A DNA stretch of 64,000 nt from Fasciolopsis buskii (GCA_008360955.1 LUCM01000704.1:79514-143513); one strand, 5' to 3'. Shown: positions 46,182 to 60,934, numbered from the stretch's first letter. Notes: generated by a model from the letters alone, not told the origin. Numbers and translations are program-made.

Positions 46182-49100
46182 AGTGAAATTGATTCAATGA
46201 GTAGTGGATTAGTGTAGACGCAAATACGTGTAAGGACCTTCATCCGCACGCTAACAATGCTAGGTTGGTTGATGGTGAAACCAGATCACCATATTAGGTG
46301 TAGACATCGCACGCTGGCGATCGTTTTGTTGTACCAGTTACGTGGAAGATTATGGGGCGCCAGAATAATTCCGACACTGATCTTGCAAAGACCAAGGCCC
46401 TGGGAGACAAACGCAGCTAGTAGGCCAGTCTCAAATGACCTCACCGGGAGAGTTTGTCTTTGCGTGTATGCTTGCAACGAAATGGTTTTGTTTCATTTCA
46501 CAAAAGAAAAATGGACACCATCGTTATCTACTTTTTCAGCAGCTTACTTGACCCATGGGTGCACTGGGACAGGCAGGCCCCATACCAGCTAAGTCGCATG
46601 ACGCGGTAACCATAATCGTGAAACGGGTTGGAACAGAACTACATAAGGTCCGTCAAGTCGGGTGTTGCAGCGAGCTCGGCCACAGAGCTTCCACCACTCA
46701 CTCTTTAGTGGTCTACGCAACATCTGCATCCGTTAGTTTTCAAGCCAAATTTATGTTTGATTTTCGTGCTTCGCGCTAGAGTATAATTTAATATACTTAA
46801 GTATTTTGTCCCCATTTGAAATTTAACTGACTGCTTCTTCCATGTTCAACTGATGTGTTAAAAATAATCTTCTTGAGGTTTGCAAACATAATCGACTTAG
46901 CACACTCAGATGTGTGGTCGATAGTCACTTTCATTTAGTTTTGCTTTGTATGGATATGACAATATAGCGGAAAACTATAGGCCCTTAATTTTGATTACCG
47001 TTTTGCAGGTGCAGTTTCGTTTCATGCAACCTCACACAGTTTCCACTAAGTCAGCGTTTATTTTATCCTGGGTGCGATCAGAGCGGTCAAAACACTGTTA
47101 GTGCTCTTAAGAATCATCCAAGTTGTTACTGCTTGGTTGGGACACATTAAATCTTTTCGAGATAAAAGCGCTAGATGCGGAAGTGAATAAGAAGATAACG
47201 AATTGGCTTTTAGATTTGAATCTCGCTCGTCCAATTCCTTCCACAACCGTCTAGGTCCTTTCGATGGCCATAATCTTTCCCAGTATTTCGTGTAAAATTT
47301 GTTGTACAATAAACATTTTGAATAAAAGACCAATATTAGAATCACTACTATTATTAGCCTTGGTCAGTGCTTGTATCTGTCATTCGTCAAATGTGCCGAG
47401 AAGTACCGACCATGGATGCCAGGAGCAAACAGAAGATAAATTTGCCCTAAATCTTGAACTGCGACCGGACTGTTCAATATTGGGACGCATTTGATGCCAA
47501 TTTGTACCTGCCAGTGCTAAGCCACGCATCATACAACTGCTCCACTCACCTAAATATCATCTTGTCTAACAAAATATTCCCGATTATTTGGGTTTTCTCC
47601 CGTTTTTTCTGGATTCCAGTCAACAAGAAAAGTCCATTAAAATTTCAATTATCCCATTAATTTTTATCGAAAGTACTCTCAACATTTTAGAATGTAAAAT
47701 TTGGTGGTAATGTGGTTTTTGTAAATCCCTAATACGTTCGCAACTAGTCTGGAATCCATTCTTAGATTTTTGTAATAAACTGATCTGCTGAAGATGGAAG
47801 CGCTTTTCGAGTGGAATTCAGAAATAACCATAAACAAGCGAATTTCCTGATGCACAAAATTTTTTCTACTCTGATGAATGAACGCTGGTCTATGATCAAT
47901 AGAATGCCAAAATTTGGTACCTAATGCTCAAGACATGGTTACGAGATTGCAAATCGGTAAATACACGGTTAGGCCTGCTCGTTTGCATTATAAGATGAGC
48001 CACGGGAACTCAAATCGGGCAGTCAACTTTCACATGTCATCTCAATTACCTAAAGTCGATCACACATGAAACCAAACGTATGCTCGAAAACCGAAATGGC
48101 CTGAAGTGGGTAGTACTTACAGATCAAAGCATTCCTTCTAATTTGTTAATAATATTTAGTTAGCTAGAGTCAGCGGCAAACGTTTGACTTATTTTGACCA
48201 GGTTTCACTTTGCTCCACAAACTCCCTGGAATAAACATGGGTGACTGCGTTAGATCATCTCAGCCAACTGAATGATTCGGTCACACTGATTGCGAAGGGG
48301 ATTCACGTCAGAATCAGCGGGGACATGTATGGCAAGTGTGATGTAGTCCCTAAGGAAAGTTATCTTGTGGTATTGGGGATGTTTCCACGACTCATTTGCA
48401 AATGACTCATCTTCATGGTAGATATGTTAACAGTGAGTTTGCCGTTATAAGTGCAGTGAAACGAATATCCACTGTCCAATTTAAACAGTTAGATTGTTTA
48501 CGGAGCTATCCAGTGTACCTGTTGGAATGCGCTCTACGACCTACGATCAGAATTGGACAAGTTGTCATCAATAATTCAGACAAAATGTGGGTGTTGTGTA
48601 CCCGTTTGTAATAATTAATGACACCGAATAATATAGTCAAAACAACTTCCAGTATGCTGGGTACTGGACGTAATGATGTGACCTAGTTGTGCATAAGCAT
48701 TAACCGGAAATTAACGCTTGAATCCTCAGGATCGTTCATTCCCAGTTATTTTTAGTATAAGCAACAGAATAAGAAAGACCTAAATAAGCAAATGCGGTGC
48801 TCGAAAAATCTGATTTGATGCATTCTTCTTCAACTATTGTACCCGTGGTAGTTAAGATTACCGAAGGATTATCTTGTCATAGTTCAGAACCTGGGCCGAA
48901 ATCCTTCACACTAGTAGATGGGACAACAGGATCCATTTTGATCGTTCTCAAAAGGGGTCAACCGCAAACGGTTTACTGAACTTGGGAGCATATTTCGATT
49001 GATTTGTTGATGAACTATGTTGTTACCATTCCATTTTGCCAAGGAAACGATTGCTCAACACCAATAAATCGGGATCATTTGATTAGTCTGTGATCCGAGT

Positions 49101-52100
49101 GGTCCTATCATAGGTTAGTGAAATAACTGGATTCTGTTTCTGCCCCTTCCAGTTCAAAACTGTCTCCCATCGTTAGTGAATTCTACCAATCGGTACCCAC
49201 TTCGTTCTTGGCTAAATCAACTTTCCCTCAGAATAGTAACCAATAATCATGGTTTTTATGGTAACCGGAGGGGATGATTCGAAGAAGCTAAATACTGACG
49301 GATTGGCTGACTTGCTGTTATCAAGGGGAATTTAGATATCAGGACCGAATGGCCTAAGGAGTCTGCCAAAAAGCCGATGCACCATGTATTGGTTTTCATT
49401 TTGAGTGACATAATGTTAATAACACAGAGTTGTTGGTAGATGTAATTCGCCAACAATGACAATTTAGATGGTTTACCGTGCACCATCGCATGCATCATTG
49501 ATGATTCCATGGTCTATAATCTAGGTGGATTTTGCGGAGCACAGATAATTTCTAAGCACATAATACAACTGTAGCGAAAGTGGCATAGATTCTAGACCAA
49601 ACATTTCTTAAAAGTATGACCTTTTTCTAGGTTGCTTCTGTGACGAAACCAGTAGGCTGTCTCCGGTATCCGTTCGAACGTGGGCTTCTTCATATTTTCC
49701 AGTAGTCTGTCACATCTTTTGGGTCAAATTGCCTATGGCTGGAATCACTCAATAAGGCCAGGAATGGAAAGGCTAGACAAATCCCATGGCCAATAAAAGT
49801 GACAGTATTTCTACTAGGGTAATCAGTTCCTATCTCGTCGGATTGCTTTGCTCATTCCGCCAGGAACTGATCCATGGGGCTTTTTGCAAGAACAAGACCG
49901 TAGTATTTCACTGAAATTTACCTGTAACTTAATATCTTCCTAGTTGGGCATTCGCATTCTGGAAAACGGATACATTCGCCCAATTTTCATGACTTGACTG
50001 AAGTGCACGCAGAGTTCAAAGCTGAACCCATGAATTAACAACAATATGAGTTCCAACTATCCCAAGTTCTCTTGTCAATTTACTGGTACGGGGATTGATT
50101 CCCGAGTAGTGTTATTAATAATATTGATTCTATCCGTACTGTCACCGTCATTATCTGTGGGCCGCTTCAATTGATAGTACCAAATCAGCTTGCTCGACGA
50201 CCGGGAAATTTGTAGGCATAGTAATAGCTAGATAGTGTTGATGATGCGTGTGTCATGGGTTTCTCTAAGGTATCTGACCTACTATTAGGCTCGATGAGGA
50301 ACCTCCAACTGTGCCGCAAGAAAACCAATCGACGACTATAAATCTTAGGAAACTGGGACCTCAGTTTACCTAGGACGAACTGGTGGGTTTGGGATCGTAA
50401 GGATTTAAGGGGCGTCACATCCTTCAGTTCACTCTGCAGTTTGCTTTTTGCTCGCTTTGTCAGCCTGATCCGAGGCAGGAGATGCCAAGTACCTTTGGAG
50501 TCCGCATATACTGCTCAGTGTTTTCGTTTAAGGAAGACCAACCCATCAGCCTCTCCGGTTTGTAAGCAAGAAAATAAATTGGCTCTTTACCTGACCTAAA
50601 TTCCTTCGGACCGGTTGGATGTTCAGGTGCTTGTATCGTTGATGTCTGTAAATATTACGTGGTCTGTTCTGCTCTCCAGTGCTGTACACATTTATCCGTA
50701 ATTTTGTTGGAGGCATCATCTGAATTATGGATAATCTTACAGAGAGATTGACAGTGGAAGAAGTTCATCTCTTTCAGGAAAGCTATTAGAATAGCTGACA
50801 AAATGCGAGGTTAGAGGATTGAAAGCATCATAGGATTAACGATTGCAATTCATTTTAAGAAGTTTCATTTTCTATGCATTTGGCTGGTAAGGGTCCCTGA
50901 AAAAGCACCTCCATACAAACCAAGGGCCTCCATCAGAATTTTTCCCTGCCTTTCATAAATGCATATCTCGATGGGAGTGCGGCATCCCTTGCTGTATAAT
51001 GAACATTACCAAACACTTGATAGTAGTTATCAATCGTTACGAAATTCACCAGCCACGATTTAGGGAGAAGTGAATACAACTTTCTAGGAGATCCATAACT
51101 TATATCATTATATCACATTTTAATACTGAAAGCCGAGCGCAAATTTTCGCAGACCAATGTACATACTACCGACCACGGCGCTTAGATAACAATTGTGCGA
51201 TTTACTCTGCCTGATTTGGCAAGATCATTGGCTATTAAAAGGATGAACAAACACTATTTTGTCATGAATTCTGATCTCCGCCGGTTGAGTTGAAACAAAG
51301 AATGTCTAGTCTTAACCGTTATGTTGTTTGAAGAAATATAGGAAAACCTTGAATCATGAAAGCAGGTGCCATTGATTGAACTGAGAGGTTAGTGATGAAA
51401 AATAAGTCGATGATCGACGAGGCCAGCATTGATTTCGCGATCATAAGAAAATATTCATTGGTTCAGTGGTTTGAGTTATTTTTCTGAGATCGTTTATAAA
51501 ATTCACTTGACTGTCAATTACCTGTGAGTAGGCCCTATCCTCAGACCCTGAATTCCTTATGAGTTACTTAGATCGATTCTTCCTTCCTCACTTCAATCTG
51601 GTCCCCGATTATAAACGTGATGAAACATCCTAATTTTTCGTGCTCTTCTCTTTTTCGGGAATATCAAAGCAATCCGAAATTGATATCCGTTTCCGGATAA
51701 AATGCATTTGTTGACCGTGGTTTTGCACCGTCTACTTTGAACTGATTAAAACCACTCCAGATCTGGCCTTTGATCATGTTCTGCAAGAATACAGACCAGG
51801 CGGACTTTCTATTCGCCAGGAAATTGACGCGAAAAATAATCATTGGGAAAAGAGATAAAAGAATTTTGGGTAGACTATAGAGCGGAATAAACCTGGAATT
51901 CCGGATAAGCAAACAGGATGACGTACGGGTCGATGCATCACCCAGCACCAATACCCATCCACATAGCGACATATCAACTATACACATGGAGTGGTGTTCT
52001 GTTTTAAATGGCTTTTAAAGAAATCTAAGTGGATAGTTCACTTTGATGGATACGTTCTGCTTTCCGGATTGAGCGCGGAAGATAGGCACTGGACTAAAAT

Positions 52101-52789
52101 CAAAATTCGAAATATTATTACCGTGTCTGTTAAGTCGTTCAGAAAATCAATATGCCCTAATGAATGTGTGAATATAGTTCGGTATTTTGTTCACCGTATC
52201 TATTTCGCAAACAGCCCGAAGTCAAATAATGTCTAACAAAAGTGAGAATCGGAGAAAACTCGTTTCACATATCTATTTTACGAATAGATTTCGCCAGTTT
52301 CTTTACGTTCGTTCGACACTTTATCTCGGTGTCTCTCATCATTTTACATCCTTTTGGTTATTGTAACAATAGTATATTCAGGTTTCAGAAAAGATGCCGC
52401 AGTTACCGAATTGCTGCAGAATTAAAAACCTGACCAGGGGTTCGTGGACTTGAACCCACAAAATTCACTGGGAAAGCAGCATGCAATCAAACTGGAAGTT
52501 GCATAAATTATTAGACAATATTTTCTAAACGCTATCTTGTCCATATTCTTTCGAATGGATCGTATGTGGTCGAGCAGTCAGTACTCATAGAGAAAACAAA
52601 AAGGTATGCACGGCATGCTAATCTAACTGAGAGTTAGAATTTTGTGAAGCATCGATTATCTTTCCCAGCCGCTCAAACAAGGATAATCATATCCTAGTTT
52701 GTCTCAGTCATATGCTACTTCTGGCTAATACTATTTTGCCATTATAAGGTACATCGGCTAACCTAACCATCTACTCTGCCTTCATAGCG

Positions 52790-54530
52790 TTGGAATGAAA
52801 CTGATCACGCAACGATCGGTCACCTTGCAGCGTGGATCACTCGGGGATTGCCGATCATTCTAGTCGACACCCACGGACTCAGACTGTGCCTTAGCCCGAG
52901 GACGTATTTATTTGGGCCTAGTCCGTGGTCACAGCAGCCACTTGTCCGGCACGGGTGATTCCAGACCTTAGACGTCTACTGTGATTCCGGTCGGAACTCT
53001 CAGTGCGATTGTCGTCTCAACAAAATGATCAGGATCAGGGCAAGCACTGGGAGCAAATCAAAGAAGTCCTGCACTCAGATGCGACTGCCAGGCAAAACTC
53101 TTTGCCACACAAACCTCAGAATCTGTAGATATCCCTGGCCTCATTTGTTCCGTTGGATGCTGGCAGATCCGTCCCTCGGATGCGACATACAGCGCGATGC
53201 ATGGATTCCTGGAGAGTCATCTGAACAAGAGCATGGCAAATGACGGCTAACAGTGGTGGCTAGGAAGGAATGCAACAATGAAGAAGACTACGGCTATCGA
53301 AAACAGTCGCAACCTTTACCGACTAATTAGGAACACTGGGCCATGAAGGCCAAGCGTAAACTAGGCGACTGAAGAATCCGGCGGAACACTGATTCATTCT
53401 CAGGCCAGTCGGCTGGCGCGTTAGGAAGAACAATTCAGGGAGCAGTTCAATTGGCCATTTATGATTACAGGGTGAAAAATGCAGGTGGATACCAACTCTC
53501 CATTGGAAATGGAGGTGATGAGGTTGATGCGTTCTCTTAAAAAGTATGACAGTTGGACCAGATGCACTGTCGCCATTCAGCTCAAAGAACTTTGCCCAAA
53601 TGATAACGTCGATGTTAACAATACTCACGGGACGGATCTGAGCAAGAGAAGAGATGACTATGGACTAATGGGAATCCATCCGCGTACCTTTTTATAAGAA
53701 GAGTGACACACCGTCGTGTGAAAACTACAGTGGAATTAATTTGCCAAACATTGGATCAAAAGTGCTGCGCGGGCATCTTTTCTCCGCGGACAATTTTGGC
53801 TACTGGGTTGTAGATTTTTGTCGACCATTTGGACAATAGGGTAGGTGCTTTTGATATGTGTTTTGCACCTTGAAAGTGTAAAAAACTTTTGTAAGGCTAG
53901 ACTGCATTGACTCAAATCCAAACCTTTTTCTCATAAGAGTACAACTGAGTGGGTTTGATAGGCTTAATTATTTGGTTAGTTGCATCTTACCTAATGATCG
54001 CATATCGGAAAAAAGTCTTCACGCAACCGGAAGGCTCAACTGTCTTACACTTACTTGAAACATTTATGGCGTCGGCGTGACATCCGATTATCAATAAGCG
54101 GTCGAGTATGCACAGCAGCAGTGAAGTCGGTACTGTTATACGTCTCAGAAACCTGGCCTTGGAGAGCCGAAAATGTGCGAAGACTTTTGGAGTTTGAACA
54201 CCCATATCTTCTTATTACTGGTAGATTGTGGTGGAAGAATTTTTTTCGCAATTCAGAGTTGAGGTGGTTGAAACAGATTTTGTGCATGCCCACAGAACGA
54301 CTACCTCGTTATACGTTGTTCTACAACGCACGTAATGGTTGGAGGATGGTCTGGGGTGGCCAATCGATGGTATAGGTAAAAAGTATGAAAGATTTAACCA
54401 ATGTTCTGGATCGTGAAGGTGCATGTAGACTATTGGGTCTTCGTGCACAAAATCCTCCCCCTTCCAAGTGGCGGTTGGTTATGCGTCATTGTTGCAGACA
54501 GTACCGACTTTACTTACGAAATCGTTTCGT
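52790..54530 (+). mobile_element. RTE-type non-LTR retrotransposon, decayed and internally deleted (copy 3)
   Basis: Plus-strand remnants are in family order. SRNLYRLIRNTG at 53302-53337 is the segment upstream of the RT. Then come LEMEVMRLMRSLKKYDSW at about 53500-53555 and VPFYKKSDTPSCENYSGINL then PNIGSKVL at about 53684-53767, the start of the RT domain. Most of the catalytic RT is deleted. The C-terminal part is clear: HLWRRRDIRLSISGRV, CTAAVKSVLLYVSETWPWRA and CMPTERLPRYTLF at 54061-54330, then GACRLLGLRAQNPP near 54420-54460. No endonuclease is seen. The GC-richer stretch 52790-53270 may be its 5' untranslated part, joined by an internal deletion. Copy 3 sits in the long host intron, antisense to the gene. 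Confidence 0.8.
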
Positions 54531-57500
54531 CTCTATATAGTCCTTCAATTTATTATTTCAGAGTCGATCTTTCACTATTCCTCGTTGAGTTTTCTCTCTA
54601 AGTACTTGGTGTTTTGAGGTAGGAACCGTAACAAGAGCACTTTGGTGCAAGGTTAACTGTTGTACATACTGGACTGAAAACCCAGTAAGTCATTTTGCCA
54701 CACCGCATTGTTCTGAGAAAAAGTATGACATACCGTGGTTCTTCCGTCAAATGAACGAGGAGATCAAAGCGCAACGAATTGATCGAAATTTCAACCGTTA
54801 GGTTGTAGTTATTCTGGTGGAAGAAAAATGCCGACCACTTTGTTTCCGAAAACGGTTAAATCAGTTTTTCTTCCTTTTCTCACACCAAGTCACGCAATCT
54901 AGGCAGCACAATTCGTCTAACCAGCTATGATATTTTGTTTTCGTCCCAGATCGACAAACCTCAGATCGGCTCTATCAGAAAGAGTGAACAAATTGGGTTG
55001 CGTCTGGCAAGCTGTTTTAGTTGGTATCTGCTGATATGTTTGCTGATTATGGTCCGCTGCTCATCTGCTCACTGACGAACGTGATCAGCACTGGGGCTCG
55101 GTAGTTCACCAGAGTGATCATCGAACGGGACTAAAAACACTTTTAAAAGGTGTCTGTAAGACTAGTCAGTCAATATGGCAAGACCAAACACGCGCGCACT
55201 CCATTAATCGCTTTTCATTTTGAAACTTCTCAAATTGAAGAGTTGTACGAGATTTTGATTTTCCTATCTGGAGTTTGATAGCCTTATGCTATATGACAGT
55301 GTGACGGTAAAAAGCCATTGGTTCACCGCGGAGCTCCGTTCCTGGACCCTGTTGTAATACTCTTCGATGGTATTTCACTCTTAAACAAAAGAACTCCTCA
55401 CAGTTCGTTTCGCTGCACGCAAAAAATAACACAGCAAGTGATTTTTTGATTCCTATCCAATTACCGTCGTATCCAAGACATCTGGTAACTACCTGGGAGA
55501 GAGTTGTTATAATACAGCTGTCTGAAGTGATTGCACCGGTCATTAAGAAACCCGACGGAAGCGGGAAGCCGACAGCCAGAAACAGGTATATCAAGGTCAA
55601 TTGCATTGCACATCATTCACTGCAGCCTTCAATGTAGGTACCATTTTGCGCCGACCGAATGGTTTTTGATCGATGTGTACGGAGCGCTTTCAGTTTCCAT
55701 CAGCTTAAATCTAAGCCAATCGTTCACCACCCTCGCTTAAGAAGATCTGGTTGTTTTGCAGCTGCATCCATTCACCTGGGATCAATTTGGGTTAGCCCTA
55801 GTATTTTTGTGACCGCTTCACCATGTGTGTACGCGCATGTGCGTATTGTCCTGTGTCTGTTTATAGCCCATGTTGTGGCTTGCATTAAGTGGATAAACAA
55901 AAAGCGCGCTTGTGGCACCGAGACCACCGTAAATCGACGGGGTTCGAAATGGTGGAGATCTCCTAACCCAACGAAACAAACACAGTATGTTGACTAGTCT
56001 ACCACTTCCGTTTCTTCGTCTCCGAATACCAAGCATCTTTGATCTTGAAGGACTGCTGCTTGTTGGCTGTTTTACCACAAGTGTATGATCTCGCCTTTGT
56101 GACTACACTTTAGGCAACACAATTCAATGAGAGGTCACCCGCGCACAGAACGTCTGCACAACTGAAGACTACGTGGCCGTACATCACATATGTGAGGTAG
56201 TTGTTACTTCTAAAGTATCATGACAACTTAGCCTCCGAATCACTGTATGATTAGAATAGACGACAAATTACTAAAAACTTTCACGAGAGCACCCATGGCC
56301 ATGTAACACATTTAGGTACTATCCACTCATACGGACGTGGAGATTGGTAGTGTGCTTGAAGCGCATCTGAGGGTGTTCTAGTGTTCCCTTATCCGCGTTT
56401 TGGAAATGTTCGATGCTGTTTGAGTGAAACGCAGTCACTAATCTACCTTCAGCAGCTTCAGATGAAAACCCATCTAAATGTGTATACTTAGGCAACTTAA
56501 ATCTCTTTTACTGTTCAACTCTGGAGATGGTGGGCTGGGAAAAGTTAGCTATCTAAAAAGTTTTAGTGAAACATGTGATCTTGCCGGTGGTCTTCCACTA
56601 TCTGCTGCCATTACGGTGCACTCGACACGAGTATGTAGTATTCGCGTGTATTGTGTGATACCAAAGAGAAGTGGTCGTTAAATTTACAGCCTTCCGTGGA
56701 CCACCACCTGTGCTGAGTGTACACGCAGATGGGTGATTCAGAAAGCAATTTAGTTTACACGCCAAAAACAAATTCTGGCTGCTTTCAGAATGTTCTTTTT
56801 CATCCTAATGGATTTCCCATGATCAACATTTGTTGTTCAAGTCAAGAAAGTATGAGTTGAACGCCAAGTTTCATCGCCTACTCACATTCCGATACTGAAA
56901 GAGTGGAACTAGTCAGTCAGTGATAGCTTATGCATTCAGCTAACTTGTGATGGACGTACAAAGCATGCGTTCCCAGTTGGGACCGGATTTTAAGAGGGTG
57001 TACACAAGGGACTGAGTTAAGCAACAGGTGTTCAATTCAGTTAGTGCACAGTCAGTCCATCGTGTGACGAATCATGTGACTGAGTATTTGCACAGTGTGT
57101 ATGCAGTTCTTACAGCTTAACGGATATCCAGTTGTACCAAGAAATCTAAAACTAATTTGACTCGTTGAAACTACGACCGTGACTGACTGTTCCATTTAGG
57201 AAGTCACATCGGCTTAGGTAAAGAGAACTGATCAGAAAAGGGATGTAAACAACTGTTGGTGATCAATATCATGAGAATATTCAGACTACAAAATGAAGGA
57301 GCTGACAGCAGCTCGCGAACGGCTGGGAAATAGATTCTACAGAAGCACGTAACCGATTGGCTGTCGTTGTCGATCATCAGGTACGGGAACCCGGCACGCT
57401 CCCCTATTTGTACGGTATTTATCAGGTTGGCAACGAAATCTGTTTTGAATCAGAAGTGTCTGCGGATGCTGAACCAGTGTTCAGATGCCGTCGTTCTGAC

Positions 57501-58099
57501 GGTTGGTCTGGATCAACAGACGAGTCGATTCCGACGAATCAGCATGTGATTCTGAAACGGTCCCACTGTCCATGAGCACTCCTCATGAATGAAAATTCAT
57601 AAAGATAAAATTTTTTCGGGTTTGACATGAAAATAATGCTGCATAAACTAATAGAACTGGGCTTTTCCATGAAATCGACTTGCTCACAAGTGAAAACCAT
57701 GAAAAAAATCATCCATCAGTTGTCCTTCAGTTACTAGAATAAAACATTCAAACTAATTTGTTTGAAAATCTAAGCCACGGCATAAACCATTGCCGTGACA
57801 AAGTACAACTAGAACATCCACGAAGATGAACAAAACGATGAGGTGTGCGTTCTGGTTGAAATTGGGTTACAAACCATAGACGACTACAGGCTGTCTCGTA
57901 TAGAATGAAACGATGTGGAGGAAATATTGTGCAATAACTTCCACTCTGGACAGATGAACTGAGTCGTTCTCGTTTTTCTACCACTAATTCTGTCGGATAA
58001 ATAACACCTAAATGTACATGAAGCACATTAGGACCTACTCATTTAAAGTGTCTATCATCGCATCCCTCGATCCCGGATAATGTCGGTGTAGAATATTCT

Positions 58100-58150
58100 C
58101 CTCACACGTCACACACATATGCACATACAGCTACACGCACAATCACACCA
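58100..58150. repeat. CA-rich imperfect microsatellite
   Basis: CACACGTCACACACA, ATGCACATACAGC and CACGCACAATCACACC in succession. Confidence 0.55.
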
Positions 58151-60433
58151 ATAGTACTTGAAGCGAGGCCGCATCTTTCTGTCAGACAACTAGATGCAAA
58201 ATCTCCATTAATCTTTGTTAGTCCAAAAACCGAAATAAGTAGTTAACAAACGTGTGATTCTCACCGAATGAAGCCTTCATCGACCAAGTAGAATTACGAT
58301 GAAAGAAGAACAAATAACCAAGTATTCTTCGTGAAGGGACATAAGCATTTATTTAGGAAACTCGCCTCACTTCAACGACTGAAAAACATCAAGCATGGTA
58401 GTGACGCAATGAACATAATGCATCATCAGAAGTAAAATTACCCAGAAGTATCGATCGGTCGATGTTTAAAGGTAAACGAACTCCAAATAATTTTGGGCTG
58501 GAAAAGCACGGAACTTGTAACTTCGTGAATAACCTCAGTCGCGCTCGTTTGGTATTAACGCAGTCAGCCTTAAACATCTACAACAGTCCAGTTGGCTTGG
58601 GAAGCGATGCATTTCAGTATTTTGTACCAAAAACCATAAACCTCAGTGCTCTGCCTCTCTCTACACTTGGGTACCACCACACTTGTTTATCCATGCAGAA
58701 GCTGAGTCTTTTGGAACATGAAGTTCAAGCACTTGAATTGGATGACTGCACTCAAACGGAACTATGTTTCTGACCACCAGCCCTACTCATTTCGGTTTTC
58801 CGGTAGGCAAAATGTGCGGATTTCTATCCGGACACCTAGTACTATTTTTAATCAGCCGAATCACTGGGATTTCTTACCAATTTCAGGTTATCCTTTAACG
58901 AGTATGGATATTACTCGTTTAACGTGTCCGTTTTTGATAGACTTCATTTGGGACCGCTTTAGATGAAATGCGACTGCAGTAACTTCCAAGTAGTCCACAT
59001 TAGCTTGGCTGTTGTAATTCCTAGATAGAATACTGTAAGGGGATTACGCAAGCTTTGAAAGTAGTCCCAAAACGAATGATAGATAGAGGTTTAAAGACTT
59101 GTTAAATATATTGAAACTCCTTCCCCAGCAAGAACACACCATTCCACTTTGTATTTACAACCCATTATGTCGTGAGAATTTAAGGATGCGACTTGGATGA
59201 ATGTCCCAAGTAAAATAATTGGCGATAAAACTTTGCAGTATCCATGAGAACGCAACTTTGAAAACTAATCATGATTTAAGAAATCCGTTGAAGGTAAAGG
59301 AAGTAAATAAATAGACATTTTTCAATCCACAGAGCATTGTTTTACCAGGTATTTATGGTTGTGATTTGATTTTTGTCCTCAGTAAAAGTTGAAACAAGTA
59401 TACTTCCCTCATATTCCTCCCTTCCATATCGTGGTTGTAATTATGAAGACAAATATCACTCGACATTTGTCGAGACATCTATCTATCTCAAAAGAGAGAT
59501 GAGAAAATCCTTGAAGTATAAGGAAATGGCCAGAATTAAATGACTGAATCTGAGATCCCATGATCCACGTCCGTAATGCATATACATCCCTTCTGGTCAG
59601 ACTGATTGCTAATGATAATCTCATTCAAAGAATGGAAAACTTGAAACCATTTGCAAATTATTAAACCTGACCGTAAGAGAAGCGACGAAAGGTAACATAA
59701 CCCACTGTTTCGTTTGATACTGACGAAGATCTGGTCCATAAAACCAGCAGTCGGTCATCAAATTGCTTCCTTTTAATCCCAGATTTTGTCAACCAATGAA
59801 ATATCTCCATGCAAAGAAGTCACAAACTTGTGCCGCGTGTGAAGTCTCGTCAAAATGTTCAAACTTTTGTTTTAATCTTTCAGACTGGCCGTGATTAGTG
59901 CCTATTAGAAAAAAACTGAAAAAAATGCAGACATTTCCCATATCAGCGATGACGTCCAGTGATTTTATATGACCGTTTACCAATGTTTTCCGTTTGTTTG
60001 TGGTTCGTGTTGTGGGTGTGAAAATCAAACGAACAAAACATTTCTCCATGTATTTTCTCACATCGAAACTGATGGCAGTTATCTCCTTTGTATTGTCGAT
60101 AACGGTAACAATGAATGCGGTGAGTTCTCCGAGGGTACGATCACAATCGAGGCATACCGCACATTAGTGCCTAATCACCTACCAGGTTTTACACAACAAG
60201 ATGTCATTCAAAAAGGTATGGTTTTATTATGCTAAGAGAAACATCCACCAGTACGGTCATTATGAAGTAAAATCTGCCATTGGAAAAGCATTAGAAACGC
60301 TGATTATCAGACGCCTTGTTGACAGGACAATCCTGCACAGTTGGATCGTTTTAAATAAAAAAAACGAGCAAAAACTTGTTTGCTCTTAACGTGATGGTCA
60401 ATCGGCCAATATGAATTATGTCAATTTACTCAC

Positions 60434-60917
60434 CGTTGCCAATTCCAAACCGCCGGGGCTGCGTCTGAGCATCGTATGCGTTGGCGGTAAGCTAATCCCA
60501 CTGGAACACTCACCAGCAGAACAAACGTCTCCTCCAATTGTTGTGGTACCACCAACATTGCTAACAAGTCGGAACTGTTCAGGTACACATGTATGATACA
60601 TTTCATTATCCGGATGCCACATTCGAGCAGTGTAATCGGGCCTGTTGACCGGTGGTGTAGAACTGACATGGGAAATGTCTGTCGGGCTGGAAGTCAAGCG
60701 CATTGTGTATTTCCCGTATTGTCCATCCTTGCCAGTTAGGTAGCCCAACTCAGAGTCGGTCACACATCGATAATAATCCCTGTTCATCGGTATTGTTGAC
60801 TGGTGGATGGCAATGGTTTCTGTGGTCGGATATTGGGAGAAGTGAGAATTGAATGGGGTGAAACGAGACAGTAAAGCAATTCGTGACAAGATCGATATTC
60901 TGCGATTTGTTTCACTG
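60434..60917 (-). CDS. Upstream coding exon of the unidentified minus-strand gene
   Basis: The minus strand is open for about 161 codons, ending ...LRRSPGGLELAT exactly at a strong GTGAGT donor (60433-60428), in phase 0. This phase fits the exon at 22494-22608. The upstream end is less certain: a CACAG acceptor-like site at 60922-60918 gives an exon start at 60917, but its pyrimidine tract is weak. An ATG at 60934-60932, in the same frame (MIHNHSSETNRR), could instead be the start codon. The peptide includes NRDYYRCVTDSELGYLTGKD and a Gly/Thr/Ser-rich stretch (NVGGTTTIGGDVCSAGECSS). No transmembrane segment or known domain is visible. The length is only marginally above chance; the donor and phase fit are the stronger evidence. 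Confidence 0.6.
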
Positions 60918-60934
60918 CTGTGATTGTGTATCAT

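Larger units (their letters stand above)
22609..60433 (-). other. Predicted intron or introns of the minus-strand gene (up to 37.8 kb)
   Basis: Bounded by the GTGAGT donor at 60433-60428 and the CAG acceptor at 22611-22609. Phases at both ends are 0, so a direct join is allowed, but small exons inside may be missed. Contents that I can identify are listed separately: homopolymer block 23.9 kb, Penelope-like piece 29.7-30.3 kb, SINEs 31.9, 38.3 and 41.6 kb, acidic frame 42.4 kb, RTE copy 3 at 53 kb. The stretches 25.1-27.7, 28.1-29.6, 32.0-37.6, 46.2-52.7 and 54.6-60.4 kb show nothing I can name apart from CA-rich tracts and chance-length ORFs. Confidence 0.45.

Noticed and set aside
52440..52475. 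B-box-like GGTTCAAGTCC on the minus strand, possible tRNA
   Set aside because: No A box, no acceptor stem or cloverleaf could be formed around it; too little for a SINE call.
52827..52850. GTGGATCACTCGG, resembling the start of 5.8S rRNA
   Set aside because: Only about 13 bases agree and no further 5.8S sequence follows; more likely part of the RTE 5' region.
57357..57575. Plus-strand ORF with protein-like composition (QVREPGTLPYLYGIYQVGNE)
   Set aside because: No known family, acceptor context weak, ORF length expected by chance.
58462..58773. 103-codon plus-strand ORF starting with ATG
   Set aside because: Chance length, no homology and no supporting promoter or polyadenylation signal.
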